This document shows, piece after piece, positions 34,213 through 42,857 of a stretch of 47,520 nucleotides of DNA. This DNA comes from Terriglobia bacterium (GTDB taxonomy: Bacteria; Acidobacteriota; Terriglobia; Bryobacterales; Bryobacteraceae). Within the stretch, counting starts at the first letter, position 1. The number at the start of each line of letters is the position of its first letter. Both the position numbers and the translations under genes were made by a program. The stretch lies in the NCBI GenBank assembly GCA_021324615.1, contig JAJPIT010000111.1, positions 1 to 47,520 of the forward strand, written 5' to 3'. The notes beneath the pieces were generated by a model that ran no database searches, was not told the DNA's origin, and was given only the letters and a program-made list of their open reading frames with translations.

Positions 34213-34710
34213 TTAATCCTCGAGCGCCGGTTCGAAGCGGTCCTCGCCGCGCGGGCGCAGCTCGCGATTGCGCATCAGGATCCGCGCGCAGGTATTCCAG
34301 CGCAGGATGGCGTCGTCGTTGCCCGGCGGCCGGAGCGATTCGGCGCGCTCGTAGTGCTCCATGGCCTCGCGCAGCGACTCGTAGGCGGCGAAGCCGGCGC
34401 CCGGAGCGCCGTGGCGCAGCAGCGAATCCGCCCAGCGTTCGGCGATGATGCCGGCGTAGTAAGCACGCTCGTAATCGCCTTCCAAATCGGGGAGAATTTC
34501 ACGGGCGGCCTGCGCCGCGATGCCCTGCCCGAACTGATCGGTCAGGCTGAGCAGCAGCATAATCAGCGCGGGCTGGTGCTTCGGATCGATGCGCAGAATA
34601 TCGCGGCAAATACTTTCGGCCTGCCAGGGCTCGTTCAGCAGCCGGTATCTCTCCGCTTTCGAAAGCGCCTCTGGAACGGCCTCCGGCGAAATCGGTTTGA
34701 GCTCGAACAT
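34213..34710 (-). CDS. Helical-repeat protein (TPR-like), function unknown
   Basis: The 165-residue cytoplasmic protein consists of paired helices of TPR type (SKAERYRLLNEPWQAESICR, ILRIDPKHQPALIMLLLSLT, AYESLREAMEHYERAESLRP). It has no signal peptide or catalytic motif. The helix pattern suggests protein binding. It has a clear ATG at 34710 and is separated by 105 bases from the SMP-30 gene upstream on the same strand; nothing was recognised in that gap. Confidence 0.75.
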   Translation of the reverse strand: MFELKPISPEAVPEALSKAERYRLLNEPWQAESICRDILRIDPKHQPALIMLLLSLTDQFGQGIAAQAAREILPDLEGDYERAYYAGIIAERWADSLLRHGAPGAGFAAYESLREAMEHYERAESLRPPGNDDAILRWNTCARILMRNRELRPRGEDRFEPALED

Positions 34711-34815
34711 AACACGAGCATACGTTATGGGACGAACGAGGCGGAACGGCTTTTGCGGCGGAAACCGGCGGACCGCCGCCCAACGCCGCGCAGGTGGCCT
34801 GGGATCGGCCTCGCA

Positions 34816-35643
34816 TTAAGGCAATCCCGCGCCGGGAACGTCCACGCGGGCGCGTTCGATACGGCCGGAGCGCAGGGGCACGGTCCGCTGCGGGCGGTGA
34901 TCGCGGGCGGTGCAGAGATAGAGATCGCGGCGGTCGTCTCCGCCGAGCATGCAAGCATAGGCGCTCCGTTCCTGGAGCGGGATTTGGTGCGTGATCTTTC
35001 CGCCTTCCATCACGCGGACCACCTTTTTGTTTCCGGCGCAGGCCACCCAGACGGCGCCTTCTTCGTCCAGGCAGATGCCGTCCGGAAACAGGCCGGGAAG
35101 TTCGGCGAAGACGCGGCGGTTGGAGAGGATTCCCTGATCGAGGGCGAAAGCGGTCAGCCGCGCCGCAAAGGTTTCGGCGACGATCAACATTTTGCCGCCG
35201 GGCGCGATCACCGCGCCGTTGGGGAACCAAAGATCAGCGGCGGCGATGGAGGCGGCGCCATTTTCGATCTTCGCCAGCGCGGTGGGCTTCGGCGTCTCGC
35301 CGCCGTCCAGATCGAAGCCGAAGTTCCCGACATAAGCGCGGCCGTCGCGGTCGACCACCATGTCGTTCAAGTACCCGGCAGCGAGGCGGCTTAGATCGGC
35401 GTAAACCGAGAGGTCCTGGCGGAGAACGCGGCGCTCGCGCATGGAAACGATCAGCAGCGATCCGTCCGGCAGCCAGCCGAGCCCGGAGGGGTGGCCGGGA
35501 ACTTCGGCCAGCAATCGAGCCTTGCCCGTTTGATCCAGGACCCAGACCCTGGAGTCGTGCTGATCGGAAAAATACAGCTCGCCGTGGCGCCAGCGCGGGC
35601 ACTCGGGGAAGACGAGATTATCGAGAATCGTTTCCGGAATCAC
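34816..35643 (-). CDS. SMP-30/gluconolactonase-family protein
   Basis: The 275-residue protein is a six-bladed beta-propeller of the SMP-30 (SGL) family. The family metal ligands are visible: E14 in FPECPRW, N142 in WFPNGAVI and D188 in FPDGICLDEEG; N93-D94 in GYLNDMVVDRDG is the substrate-loop pair. Members hydrolyse sugar lactones or similar esters; the substrate cannot be told from sequence. No signal peptide is seen. It is divergent from cdaA. Confidence 0.88.
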   Translation of the reverse strand: MIPETILDNLVFPECPRWRHGELYFSDQHDSRVWVLDQTGKARLLAEVPGHPSGLGWLPDGSLLIVSMRERRVLRQDLSVYADLSRLAAGYLNDMVVDRDGRAYVGNFGFDLDGGETPKPTALAKIENGAASIAAADLWFPNGAVIAPGGKMLIVAETFAARLTAFALDQGILSNRRVFAELPGLFPDGICLDEEGAVWVACAGNKKVVRVMEGGKITHQIPLQERSAYACMLGGDDRRDLYLCTARDHRPQRTVPLRSGRIERARVDVPGAGLP

Positions 35644-35718
35644 GCGATCCGAAGCATAGCATTTTACGGCTAAATGGCGTCAACGGGTTGGATGAACTCC
35701 TGTAGACTGGGAAGTAAA

Positions 35719-36534
35719 ATGCCGGAATTTCTGGCTCCCGCGCTCAAGAAATTGACTCCGACGGCTATTGTGGACATTTTCGCCGTCGCCGCGCTGATCT
35801 ATCAGTTCATTGTGATGGTGCGCGGGCGCCGGGCGGCGCACATCATCACCGGATTATGGATTCTGGGGCTGCTTTACGTCATCGCGGTTTGGGCGCGCCT
35901 GGAACTGCTGCGAACCGTGCTGGCGGCGCTGGCGCCCTACACGGCGATCGCGCTGATTGTCATGTTTCAGTCCGAGCTCCGGCGCATGCTGGCGCGCATC
36001 GGGCGCAGCCGCTGGCTGGGTTTGGGCGGGCAGCTCGAGCGGCGCGAGGTGGCCGACGAGATTATTCTGGCCTTGCAGCAACTGGTGGAGATGAAGGCCG
36101 GGGCGCTGGTGGTGATCGAACGCGACATCGGCCTCCGCACGTTTACCGAAAGCGGCGTGGCGCTCGATGCCGCCGTCTCGCGCGACCTGCTGTGCGCGAT
36201 CTTCCATCAGGGCGGAGCGCTGCACGACGGCGCGGTGATTATTCAAGGCGACCGGGTGGCCGCCGCGGCGTGCTTCCTCCCGCTGACCACCAATCCGCAG
36301 TTGCAGCGGCGCCTGGGAACGCGCCATCGCGCGGCGATCGGCATCACCGAAGAAACCGACGCGCTGGCTCTGGTGGTTTCCGAGGAAACGCAGCGGATTT
36401 CGATCGCCTCGCGCGGCGAGCTGGAATCCGACGTCAGCCTGGACCGGGTGCGCGAGCGCCTCACCGCGCGTACGCCCGGCCTCCGCAAAGCCGACGTGAT
36501 TGAAGAACGCAAGTGGGGGCAGGTGGAACCGTGA
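35719..36534 (+). CDS. cdaA: Diadenylate cyclase CdaA (c-di-AMP synthase)
   Basis: The 271-residue protein has three N-terminal membrane helices (about residues 15-33, 41-58 and 66-83) and a DAC domain with D170-G-A in GGALHDGAVII and the R202-H-R motif in GTRHRAAIGITEETD. It makes cyclic di-AMP from two ATP. ATG 35719 gives the normal N-terminus; an ATG at 35674 would add 15 unusual residues. It overlaps ybbR by four bases and is followed by glmM, the conserved cda operon that links c-di-AMP to wall precursor synthesis. Confidence 0.96.
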   Translation: MPEFLAPALKKLTPTAIVDIFAVAALIYQFIVMVRGRRAAHIITGLWILGLLYVIAVWARLELLRTVLAALAPYTAIALIVMFQSELRRMLARIGRSRWLGLGGQLERREVADEIILALQQLVEMKAGALVVIERDIGLRTFTESGVALDAAVSRDLLCAIFHQGGALHDGAVIIQGDRVAAAACFLPLTTNPQLQRRLGTRHRAAIGITEETDALALVVSEETQRISIASRGELESDVSLDRVRERLTARTPGLRKADVIEERKWGQVEP

Positions 36535-37193
36535 CGCTCCGCCCGATTACCCGCGCGCTTTCGCGCAATTTTGGATGGAAACTGGGGTCGCTGCTGATCG
36601 CGGTGCTGCTGTGGTTCGCCTACGTGGGGGAACCCGAGGCGGTCACCATGCGCACGGCGCCGATTCTGTACCGCAATCTTTCAAAGGATCTGTTGATCGG
36701 CTCGGATGCGGCGGATTCAGTCCGCCTGGCCTTGCGCGGGCCGGCCAGCCGCCTCGGCTCGGCGGCGCTCAGTGAAGTGGCCGTCGATCTCGATTTAAGC
36801 TCGATCCACAGCCCGGGCGAGCGTACGTTTACGCTTTCCGATGGCGATCTCCGCCTGCCCGACGGCATCACGTTTCTGCGGGCGATTCCCTCCCAGCTTC
36901 ATCTTCAATTCGCGCGGCGCAAGAGCAAGGAAGTGCCGGTGGAGGTGCGGTTCAGCTCGCCTCCGCCGGCCGGTTACAGGATCGTCCGCCAGGAAGTCCG
37001 GCCCGGGAAGTTGCGGATCGCCGGGCCGGAGGCGCGCGTCGACGCGATCACCGCCGCCCAGACCGACGCCATCGATCTGAGCGCGGCCGCCGGGGCTGGG
37101 GAATATCGCGTCAACACGTTTCTGCCCGATCCGCAGGTGTGGTTCGAATCGCCGCCCTCGGTCACCGTAAAATTGACATTGGACAAGAAATGA
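36531..37193 (+). CDS. YbbR/CdaR-like regulator of diadenylate cyclase
   Basis: The 220-residue product has an N-terminal membrane helix (about 16-34: KLGSLLIAVLLWFAYV) and two YbbR-type beta domains outside (residues about 40-125 and 130-215, the second with VPVEVRFSSPPPAGYRIVRQ). CdaR proteins bind and modulate CdaA. GTG 36531 overlaps the cdaA stop as GTGA, a coupled start; a longer in-frame reading from 36513 lies inside cdaA and is not favoured. glmM follows after 28 bases. Confidence 0.9.
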   Translation: MTLRPITRALSRNFGWKLGSLLIAVLLWFAYVGEPEAVTMRTAPILYRNLSKDLLIGSDAADSVRLALRGPASRLGSAALSEVAVDLDLSSIHSPGERTFTLSDGDLRLPDGITFLRAIPSQLHLQFARRKSKEVPVEVRFSSPPPAGYRIVRQEVRPGKLRIAGPEARVDAITAAQTDAIDLSAAAGAGEYRVNTFLPDPQVWFESPPSVTVKLTLDKK

Positions 37194-37221
37194 CCGTGGA
37201 GCCTGCAAGAATTCAAGCCGC

Positions 37222-38541
37222 ATGAGACAACTGTTCGGAACCGACGGAGTGCGCGGCGTCGCCGGGCAGTATCCGCTCGACGAAAAGACCACTTTTGCCG
37301 TGGGCCTGGCGCTGGGCCGCTGGGTGGCCAGCCATCACCGCAGCCCGGAGGTGGTGATCGGCATGGATACACGCGAATCCGGACCCTGGATCGCGCGGCA
37401 TGTGGCGGGCGGCCTGGCTCGGGAAGGCGTGCGCCCGCGGTTCGCCGGTTTGATCACCACGCCGGGCATCGCTCACGCCGCGCGCACCGGATCGTTCGCC
37501 GCGGGGGTGATGATCTCCGCCTCCCACAACCCGTATCAGGACAACGGCATCAAGATCATCGATCACTCCGGTTACAAGCTGCCCGATGAGCAGGAGCGCG
37601 AGCTGGAAGCGGACATTCTCGCCTTTAGCGGCGAACCCGCGCCAGTGCCGCTTACCGTCGATGAGGGGCTGGATCGCGAGTACGTGGATCATCTGGCCTC
37701 GACGCTCCCCGGCGGGCTGGAGGGAATGCGGATCGCCATCGACGCGGCCAACGGGGCGGCGTCGCACCTGGCCGCCGGACTCTTTACGCGGCTGGGGGCG
37801 GACGCCGACTGTATTCACTGCTCGCCGAACGGGCGGAACATCAATCTGAACTGCGGATCGCTGCATTTGGAGGCCTTGCGCGCGCGCGTTCTCGAAACCG
37901 GCGCCGATCTTGGCGTCGCATTTGACGGTGACGCCGACCGGGCGCTGTTCATTTCTCGTTCCGGAAAGATTGTCGACGGCGACGCGGTGATGCTGGTCAA
38001 CGCCCGTCCGCTGCGCGCGCGGGGCAAACTTGCCGAAGTGGTCGCGACGGTGATGTCGAATCTGGGGCTGGAGCGGGCGCTGAAGCGCGACGGCATCGGA
38101 CTGGTGCGCACTCCGGTGGGCGATAAATACGTTCTGGAGGAGATGATCCGCCGCGGCGCTCCGCTGGGCGGCGAGCAAAGCGGCCACATTATCTTTCGCG
38201 AGTACGCCACCACCGGCGACGGGTTGCTGACCGCGCTCCGCGTGCTTGAAGTGATGCGCGATTCGGGTCAGGATCTGGACGCGCTCACCGCGGATCTGGA
38301 GATTTATCCCCAGCGTCTGGTAAATGTCCGGGTCAAGCACAAGCGCGCGCTGGCGGATCTCGCTGCGGTGAATCGGGAGATTCGCCGCGCGGAATCCGAA
38401 TTTGGCGAGGCGGGCCGCGTGCTGGTGCGTTTTTCCGGTACCGAACCGCTGGCGCGAGTCATGGTCGAAGGACCCGAATTGAGCCGCGTCGAACACTTCG
38501 CCAACAGCATCGCCGAGGCGATCCGCGGCGAGTTGGGTTGA
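37222..38541 (+). CDS. glmM: Phosphoglucosamine mutase
   Basis: The 439-residue enzyme has the catalytic serine S101 in MISASHNPYQDNGIKI, the metal-binding loop D235-G-D237-A-D239-R240, the sugar-binding GGEQSGHIIF and the phosphate-binding RFSGTEPLARVM. It converts glucosamine 6-phosphate to glucosamine 1-phosphate for UDP-GlcNAc and peptidoglycan. In other bacteria it interacts with CdaA and lowers its activity, and the gene order cdaA-cdaR-glmM is kept here. It ends three bases before a convergent gene. Confidence 0.97.
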   Translation: MRQLFGTDGVRGVAGQYPLDEKTTFAVGLALGRWVASHHRSPEVVIGMDTRESGPWIARHVAGGLAREGVRPRFAGLITTPGIAHAARTGSFAAGVMISASHNPYQDNGIKIIDHSGYKLPDEQERELEADILAFSGEPAPVPLTVDEGLDREYVDHLASTLPGGLEGMRIAIDAANGAASHLAAGLFTRLGADADCIHCSPNGRNINLNCGSLHLEALRARVLETGADLGVAFDGDADRALFISRSGKIVDGDAVMLVNARPLRARGKLAEVVATVMSNLGLERALKRDGIGLVRTPVGDKYVLEEMIRRGAPLGGEQSGHIIFREYATTGDGLLTALRVLEVMRDSGQDLDALTADLEIYPQRLVNVRVKHKRALADLAAVNREIRRAESEFGEAGRVLVRFSGTEPLARVMVEGPELSRVEHFANSIAEAIRGELG

Positions 38542-38544
38542 TCG

Positions 38545-39720
38545 TCAGCCGCGGGCGACGCTCTTTCCGTTGAGCACGGTCCCGGCTGGAAAAAGCTTCA
38601 CGCGGCCGTTTCGCCGGTTGCCGAAGTTGTCCTCAAACTCGAAATTTCCTTCTCTCAATTCAAGAATCGCGATGTTGGCACCCGCGCCGGGCGCCAGCGT
38701 TCCGCCGCCGTGAAAAACAGGAAACGCGCGCGCGGCGTTCATAGTCGTGCAGGCGATCACGCGCGCGAGCGGCATCCCGAGCATCACCAGCTTCGACATG
38801 ACATTTGGCAGATTGAATACCTGCGCGGTGCGGCCCTCCGGTGTCCAGTCCGTGGAGATCGTGTCTGGCGAGAAACCGGATTTGAGGACTTTTTCCGCGA
38901 TGTCCCAGCGCAAATGTCCGGTGCGCCCGTTGCCGACGTCGAACAGCACGCCGCGGCGGCGGGCCTCCTGAACCACCGGCAAAATGCGGCCGTCATCGTC
39001 GATAATGCTGTTCGGCGGCGGCGCGAACATATGGGTCACGATATCGCCGGGCTTCAACAGCGGGATCAGTTTTGAAAGCGGCGACATGGTCTGTCCCATG
39101 TGGATCATCACCGGCATCTTGAAGGCGGAGGCGAGCTCCTGCGCGCGGCGCAGCACTTCGTAGTCGTTGGGGCCCGCGACATCGCGCGACAGGCGCGCCT
39201 TCACGCCGGCGATCATATCGCGGTTGCGCTCCACCGCCTTGCGCGCCAGATCGACGTCGGCGCGGCTCAGATCCATGGTGTCGCCTTCCGGGATCACCCC
39301 GCGCCGTCCGATATTGATCAGCACACGGGCCGGTTGCGGCGATTTTCGCGCGATCGCGACGGCCTGGTCGATTCCGTCCGCGCCTTGCGTCCCCGCGTCG
39401 ATCCAGCCCACCACGCCGTCGTTCAGGCAGATCCGCGGACCATCCGGATCGCGTGTTGCATGTGTGTGAATATCGATCAGGCCGGGCACCACCAGCTTGC
39501 CCGCGGCGTCGATGGTTTCCACGCCGGCGGCGGACAGCTTCGCTCCGACGGCCGCGATTCTTCCCCGTGCGATCGCCACATCCGCAATCTGATCGAAGCC
39601 TCGCGAGGGATCGATCACTCGTCCATTGCGAATCATCAGATCGTATTTCGCCGCCGCCCATAACCGCGAAACAGCGAATCCTGCCGCCGCGCCAAGAAAC
39701 CGCCGCCGATTTTCTGTCAT
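38545..39720 (-). CDS. Tat-exported amidohydrolase/deacetylase-family metallohydrolase
   Basis: The 391-residue protein begins with a twin-arginine signal (ENRRRFLGAAAGFAVSRLWA) and has an amidohydrolase barrel. Likely metal ligands are H85-x-H87 in LIDIHTHATRD, K174 in AGVKARLS (possible carbamylated lysine), H207, H230 and D291 in STDWTPEG. The sequence resembles the EF_0837/AHA_3915-like deacetylase group and dihydroorotase relatives; the true substrate is unknown. ATG 39720 is chosen for the Tat signal; ATG 39738 would add six residues. It is divergent from the next gene. Confidence 0.88.
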   Translation of the reverse strand: MTENRRRFLGAAAGFAVSRLWAAAKYDLMIRNGRVIDPSRGFDQIADVAIARGRIAAVGAKLSAAGVETIDAAGKLVVPGLIDIHTHATRDPDGPRICLNDGVVGWIDAGTQGADGIDQAVAIARKSPQPARVLINIGRRGVIPEGDTMDLSRADVDLARKAVERNRDMIAGVKARLSRDVAGPNDYEVLRRAQELASAFKMPVMIHMGQTMSPLSKLIPLLKPGDIVTHMFAPPPNSIIDDDGRILPVVQEARRRGVLFDVGNGRTGHLRWDIAEKVLKSGFSPDTISTDWTPEGRTAQVFNLPNVMSKLVMLGMPLARVIACTTMNAARAFPVFHGGGTLAPGAGANIAILELREGNFEFEDNFGNRRNGRVKLFPAGTVLNGKSVARG

Positions 39721-39782
39721 AGCGGACGAGTGTATCAAAGGCGCCCGCCCCTCACGCCGCGCTTCATGAAAAACTGGTTTCG

Positions 39783-41039
39783 ATGCGCGATGCCAGGCAA
39801 CGATATGGAGATTCGCGCCGCGCGGGCGTCCTTGCCGTCATTCTCTTGGCCGGCCTTGCCGTCTGCTGCGGATCGCCCGAACGGCAGGCGCGCGAGTATA
39901 TCCGCCTGGCCGTCGCGCTGGGCGAACGCGATCCCGATTCGATCGATTTTTACTACGGCCCGCCGGAATGGGTCTACGATGTTCGAAAAAATCCGCCCCG
40001 CCTCGACCAGATTCGCGATTCCGCGGCGAAGCTGGCGGGCGAGCTCGAATCGATTCCGCGGCTGCGCAGCCGCCGACTGGCGCGCCAGCTCCGCGCGATC
40101 GCGGAACGCGCCGATGAGCTGCTCGGCGTGCGGCGCAGCTTCGATGAGCGGACGCAGATCTATTTCGGCGTCATCGCTCCCGCACCGCCCGCCGAGCGGT
40201 TTGAAGAGGACCGCGCGCAGCTCGAAAAACTGCTGCCCGGCAAGGGATCGCTCGCCGAGCGCTACGGCGCGTTCGACCGGCAATTCCTGATCCCGGCGGA
40301 TCGCTTGCCCGCCGTCATGGCGCGCGCTCTCGGCGGCTGCCGCGATCAGAGCGCGGCGCATCTGCGAATGCCCGCCGGCGAATCGGTCCGCGTCGCCTAC
40401 GTTCATGACAAACCCTGGAGCGCCTTCAGCCGCTATCAGGGCAATTTTCAAAGCGTCATTTCGATCAACGCCGATCTGCCGCTCACCGTCGACCGCGCGC
40501 TGCAACTGGCCTGCCACGAAGGCTACCCCGGCCATCACGCGCAGAGCGTTCTTCAGGATGTCCAGCTTGTCCGCAATCAGCACCTGATGGAGTTTACCGT
40601 GCAGCCGGCCTATTCTCCGCAGTCGTTCGTTTCCGAAGCTCTGGCGACCTACGCCGTGAACATCGCGTTTCCGGGCAGCGAGCGGATGCGCTTTGAGCGC
40701 GATGCTCTGTTCCCGCTCGCCGGGCTCGATCCGGCCAAGGCCGCGGCGTATCTAAAGATCGAGCGGCTGGTGGACAAGCTTGCCGCCGCCGAGCCGGCCA
40801 TCGCGCGCGATTTTCTCTCCGGTAAGCTCGAATGGGCGCGCGCGGCCGCCGCGCTTCAACAACAGGCCGCCATGGAGCATCCCGAGCAGACGCTGAAATA
40901 CATCAACGAATATCGGACCTACATGATCACGTACACGCTGGGGGCCGAATACGCCGCCCGGCGGGCGCGCGATTGGCGCCAGTTCGCCGCCTTGATGGTT
41001 GATCCCGACGCTGCGGATCGTCTTATCATCAATCGATGA
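39783..41039 (+). CDS. Lipoprotein with HEGYPGHH metallopeptidase-like motif (DUF885-like)
   Basis: The 418-residue protein has an N-terminal hydrophobic signal with a possible lipobox at AVC28-C29. It has the zinc-type motif H245-E-G-Y-P-G-H251-H252, with a likely third ligand E285 in SEALATYAVN. This pattern is seen in DUF885-type proteins, thought to be zinc peptidases; catalytic activity is inferred. It would act in the periplasm. Its stop overlaps the ATG of the next gene (ATGA). Confidence 0.82.
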   Translation: MRDARQRYGDSRRAGVLAVILLAGLAVCCGSPERQAREYIRLAVALGERDPDSIDFYYGPPEWVYDVRKNPPRLDQIRDSAAKLAGELESIPRLRSRRLARQLRAIAERADELLGVRRSFDERTQIYFGVIAPAPPAERFEEDRAQLEKLLPGKGSLAERYGAFDRQFLIPADRLPAVMARALGGCRDQSAAHLRMPAGESVRVAYVHDKPWSAFSRYQGNFQSVISINADLPLTVDRALQLACHEGYPGHHAQSVLQDVQLVRNQHLMEFTVQPAYSPQSFVSEALATYAVNIAFPGSERMRFERDALFPLAGLDPAKAAAYLKIERLVDKLAAAEPAIARDFLSGKLEWARAAAALQQQAAMEHPEQTLKYINEYRTYMITYTLGAEYAARRARDWRQFAALMVDPDAADRLIINR

Positions 41040-41683
41040 AGCCGCTGATCGCGCTGATGCTTTTGGCGGGCGCCGCGATAGCGCACGATATCAGCTCGCA
41101 GATAACTTGGTCGCGCGAAATTTCGCGCCTCGCCGCGCGTCACTGCGTTTCCTGCCACCGGCGCGGCGGTTCCGCGTTTCCCCTCGAAACTTTCGAGCAG
41201 GCGCGCTCGCGCGCCAAGGATATCGCCACAGCCGTTCTCGAACGGCGCATGCCGCCCTTCGGCGCGGTGAAGGGTTTCGGCGATCTGCGCGACGATCGGT
41301 CGCTGACTCAGGAGCAGATTGAAATGGTGGTTCTTTGGGTGCAGGGCGGCGCGCCGCAAGGCGATCCCGCGCTCGTTCCGAAAACTCCGCCGAAAATCGC
41401 CGCTTTTGCCGAACCGAAAACCGGCGCGGAATGGACCGGCGCTGAACTCACCGCGGACCGGACTTTCGTGGCGATTCGCCCCAAAACCATCGGGAGCGAT
41501 TCTGTTCGGATCGTCGCCCAGCGTCCCGACGGCACCGTCGAGCCGCTGATCTGGTTGTATCGCTACGATCCGAAGTTCCCGCGCACCTATTATTTCCGCA
41601 AACCGCTGAAGCTTCCCGCCGGAACGAAGATTATCGCGTCGGAGCCGGGCGCTACGGTCGCGCTTCTTGAACCGGCACGTTGA
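41036..41683 (+). CDS. Exported cytochrome c-like protein with a CXXCH site
   Basis: The 215-residue product has a signal peptide (KPLIALMLLAGAAIA) and one haem c motif, C-V-S-C-H about residues 37-41, with a likely Met ligand in RRMPPFGA. The C-terminal beta-rich part (LIWLYRYDPKFPRTYYFRKP, LKLPAGTKI) recalls the C-terminal domain of copper type II monooxygenases that are often fused to such cytochrome domains, but the copper-binding parts are not present. It overlaps the convergent lipoprotein gene by 32 bases at its 3' end. Confidence 0.8.
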   Translation: MKPLIALMLLAGAAIAHDISSQITWSREISRLAARHCVSCHRRGGSAFPLETFEQARSRAKDIATAVLERRMPPFGAVKGFGDLRDDRSLTQEQIEMVVLWVQGGAPQGDPALVPKTPPKIAAFAEPKTGAEWTGAELTADRTFVAIRPKTIGSDSVRIVAQRPDGTVEPLIWLYRYDPKFPRTYYFRKPLKLPAGTKIIASEPGATVALLEPAR

Positions 41684-42857
41684 ACGCCACCGTGTTGACG
41701 GCGCCGTCGCGCTGGAACTGCACCCACACGCGATAGGTGCGAGCGCGCGGAAACGTCAGGTCGAACTCGATCTGGCCGTTGTCGGCGCTGTAGGGATGCT
41801 CATGCAGCAGATCAATTAAATCATCGCTCGCCGCGAGCATGTGAGCCCACGCGCCGAGGTATCGTTGGAGTCCGTTTGCCGGTTTGAACTTAAAGAAAAG
41901 CTGAGCGGCCGCTCCGGCCACCGGCGGCGCGCTCATCGCCAGCTCGACCTCACTGTTGGCGCCCTTTTGCGGAGCCGTATCGGCGGCCAGCTTTGCGTTT
42001 CCGAGCGACAGCGGGCCGCCGCCGGCAAAGATCGTCTGCGGCGCAAGCTGCGGCGTCGCGCCCGCCGGATAGAAATCGCCGAGAACACGATACATCCCCG
42101 GTTTGGGGAAGACCGCGGTGTAGCGAAATTCGCCTCTTCCGTCGTATTTCGGATGATCGTGCACGAAATATTGCAAATCGGCGCTGACGATGAAGAGATG
42201 AAATAACCGCTCGTGCACAGTTTGGAAGCGGTCCACGATCTTTCCGGTCTCCGGATTTTCGACGGAGAAAATCAGGTCGACTTTCTGAAGCGGCTTCGGC
42301 TCGGATGGGGTGAGCCGCAGGCGCAGCGGAAATTCCACCGGATCGGGAATGCCCATCACCAGCTTCATCCCGCAGCGCGGGCACACGCCGGGTGTTGCGG
42401 AGCGCACGTCGGGATCCATGGGGCAAACGTAGTCGAGCGGCGCATCCACAGTGGTCAGAGCGATGGATGCCGAATCGCTTGCGCCGCGAATCGAAAAATC
42501 GAGATGCGCGGTGAGGTCGTTACTTGCCGGTAGCGGTCCCTTGCCGACCCATGTTTCCCCGGTATCGTTGATATCGAGCTTGATGCCGTTCAGCGATACG
42601 CCGGAAAGCTGCGCGGCGGGAAGATCATCGCCCGCGGCGTCCATGAAATAAACGGTATAATCGCCCTGCGCGGAAATATTGACTTCAGTATGCAGGCCGT
42701 TTTTTGTGGCCGCCGAACCGCGATATTTCGGCAGCGCCGTCGATCCCGGAGCGGCGGCGGGCGCTTCGGTGGATTTTTCGCGCGGCCCGCACGAGCCGAT
42801 GATCATCAAAGAAGCGATGCAGATCAGAGATCCTCGCGCGGCTGGCAGGCTACTCAT
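41652..42857 (-). CDS. Lipoprotein with heavy-metal-binding domain
   Basis: The 401-residue protein has a lipobox at IIGSC23 and an early beta domain. A heavy-metal-binding domain follows, YVC145PMDPDVRSATPGVC159P, with C162GM164, as found in CusB-like and other metal-handling proteins. Two beta regions complete it, with His-rich spots (FVHDHPKYDG, DLLHEHPYSA). It probably sits in the outer or inner membrane facing the periplasm. The gene overlaps the upstream ABC permease by eight bases, so it belongs to that operon. It may bind copper or another soft metal; this is inference. Confidence 0.85.
   Translation of the reverse strand: MSSLPAARGSLICIASLMIIGSCGPREKSTEAPAAAPGSTALPKYRGSAATKNGLHTEVNISAQGDYTVYFMDAAGDDLPAAQLSGVSLNGIKLDINDTGETWVGKGPLPASNDLTAHLDFSIRGASDSASIALTTVDAPLDYVCPMDPDVRSATPGVCPRCGMKLVMGIPDPVEFPLRLRLTPSEPKPLQKVDLIFSVENPETGKIVDRFQTVHERLFHLFIVSADLQYFVHDHPKYDGRGEFRYTAVFPKPGMYRVLGDFYPAGATPQLAPQTIFAGGGPLSLGNAKLAADTAPQKGANSEVELAMSAPPVAGAAAQLFFKFKPANGLQRYLGAWAHMLAASDDLIDLLHEHPYSADNGQIEFDLTFPRARTYRVWVQFQRDGAVNTVAFNVPVQEARP

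Noticed and set aside
39453-39722. Small Arg/Ser-rich plus-strand frames opposite the amidohydrolase gene
   Set aside because: Shadow frames typical of GC-rich DNA.
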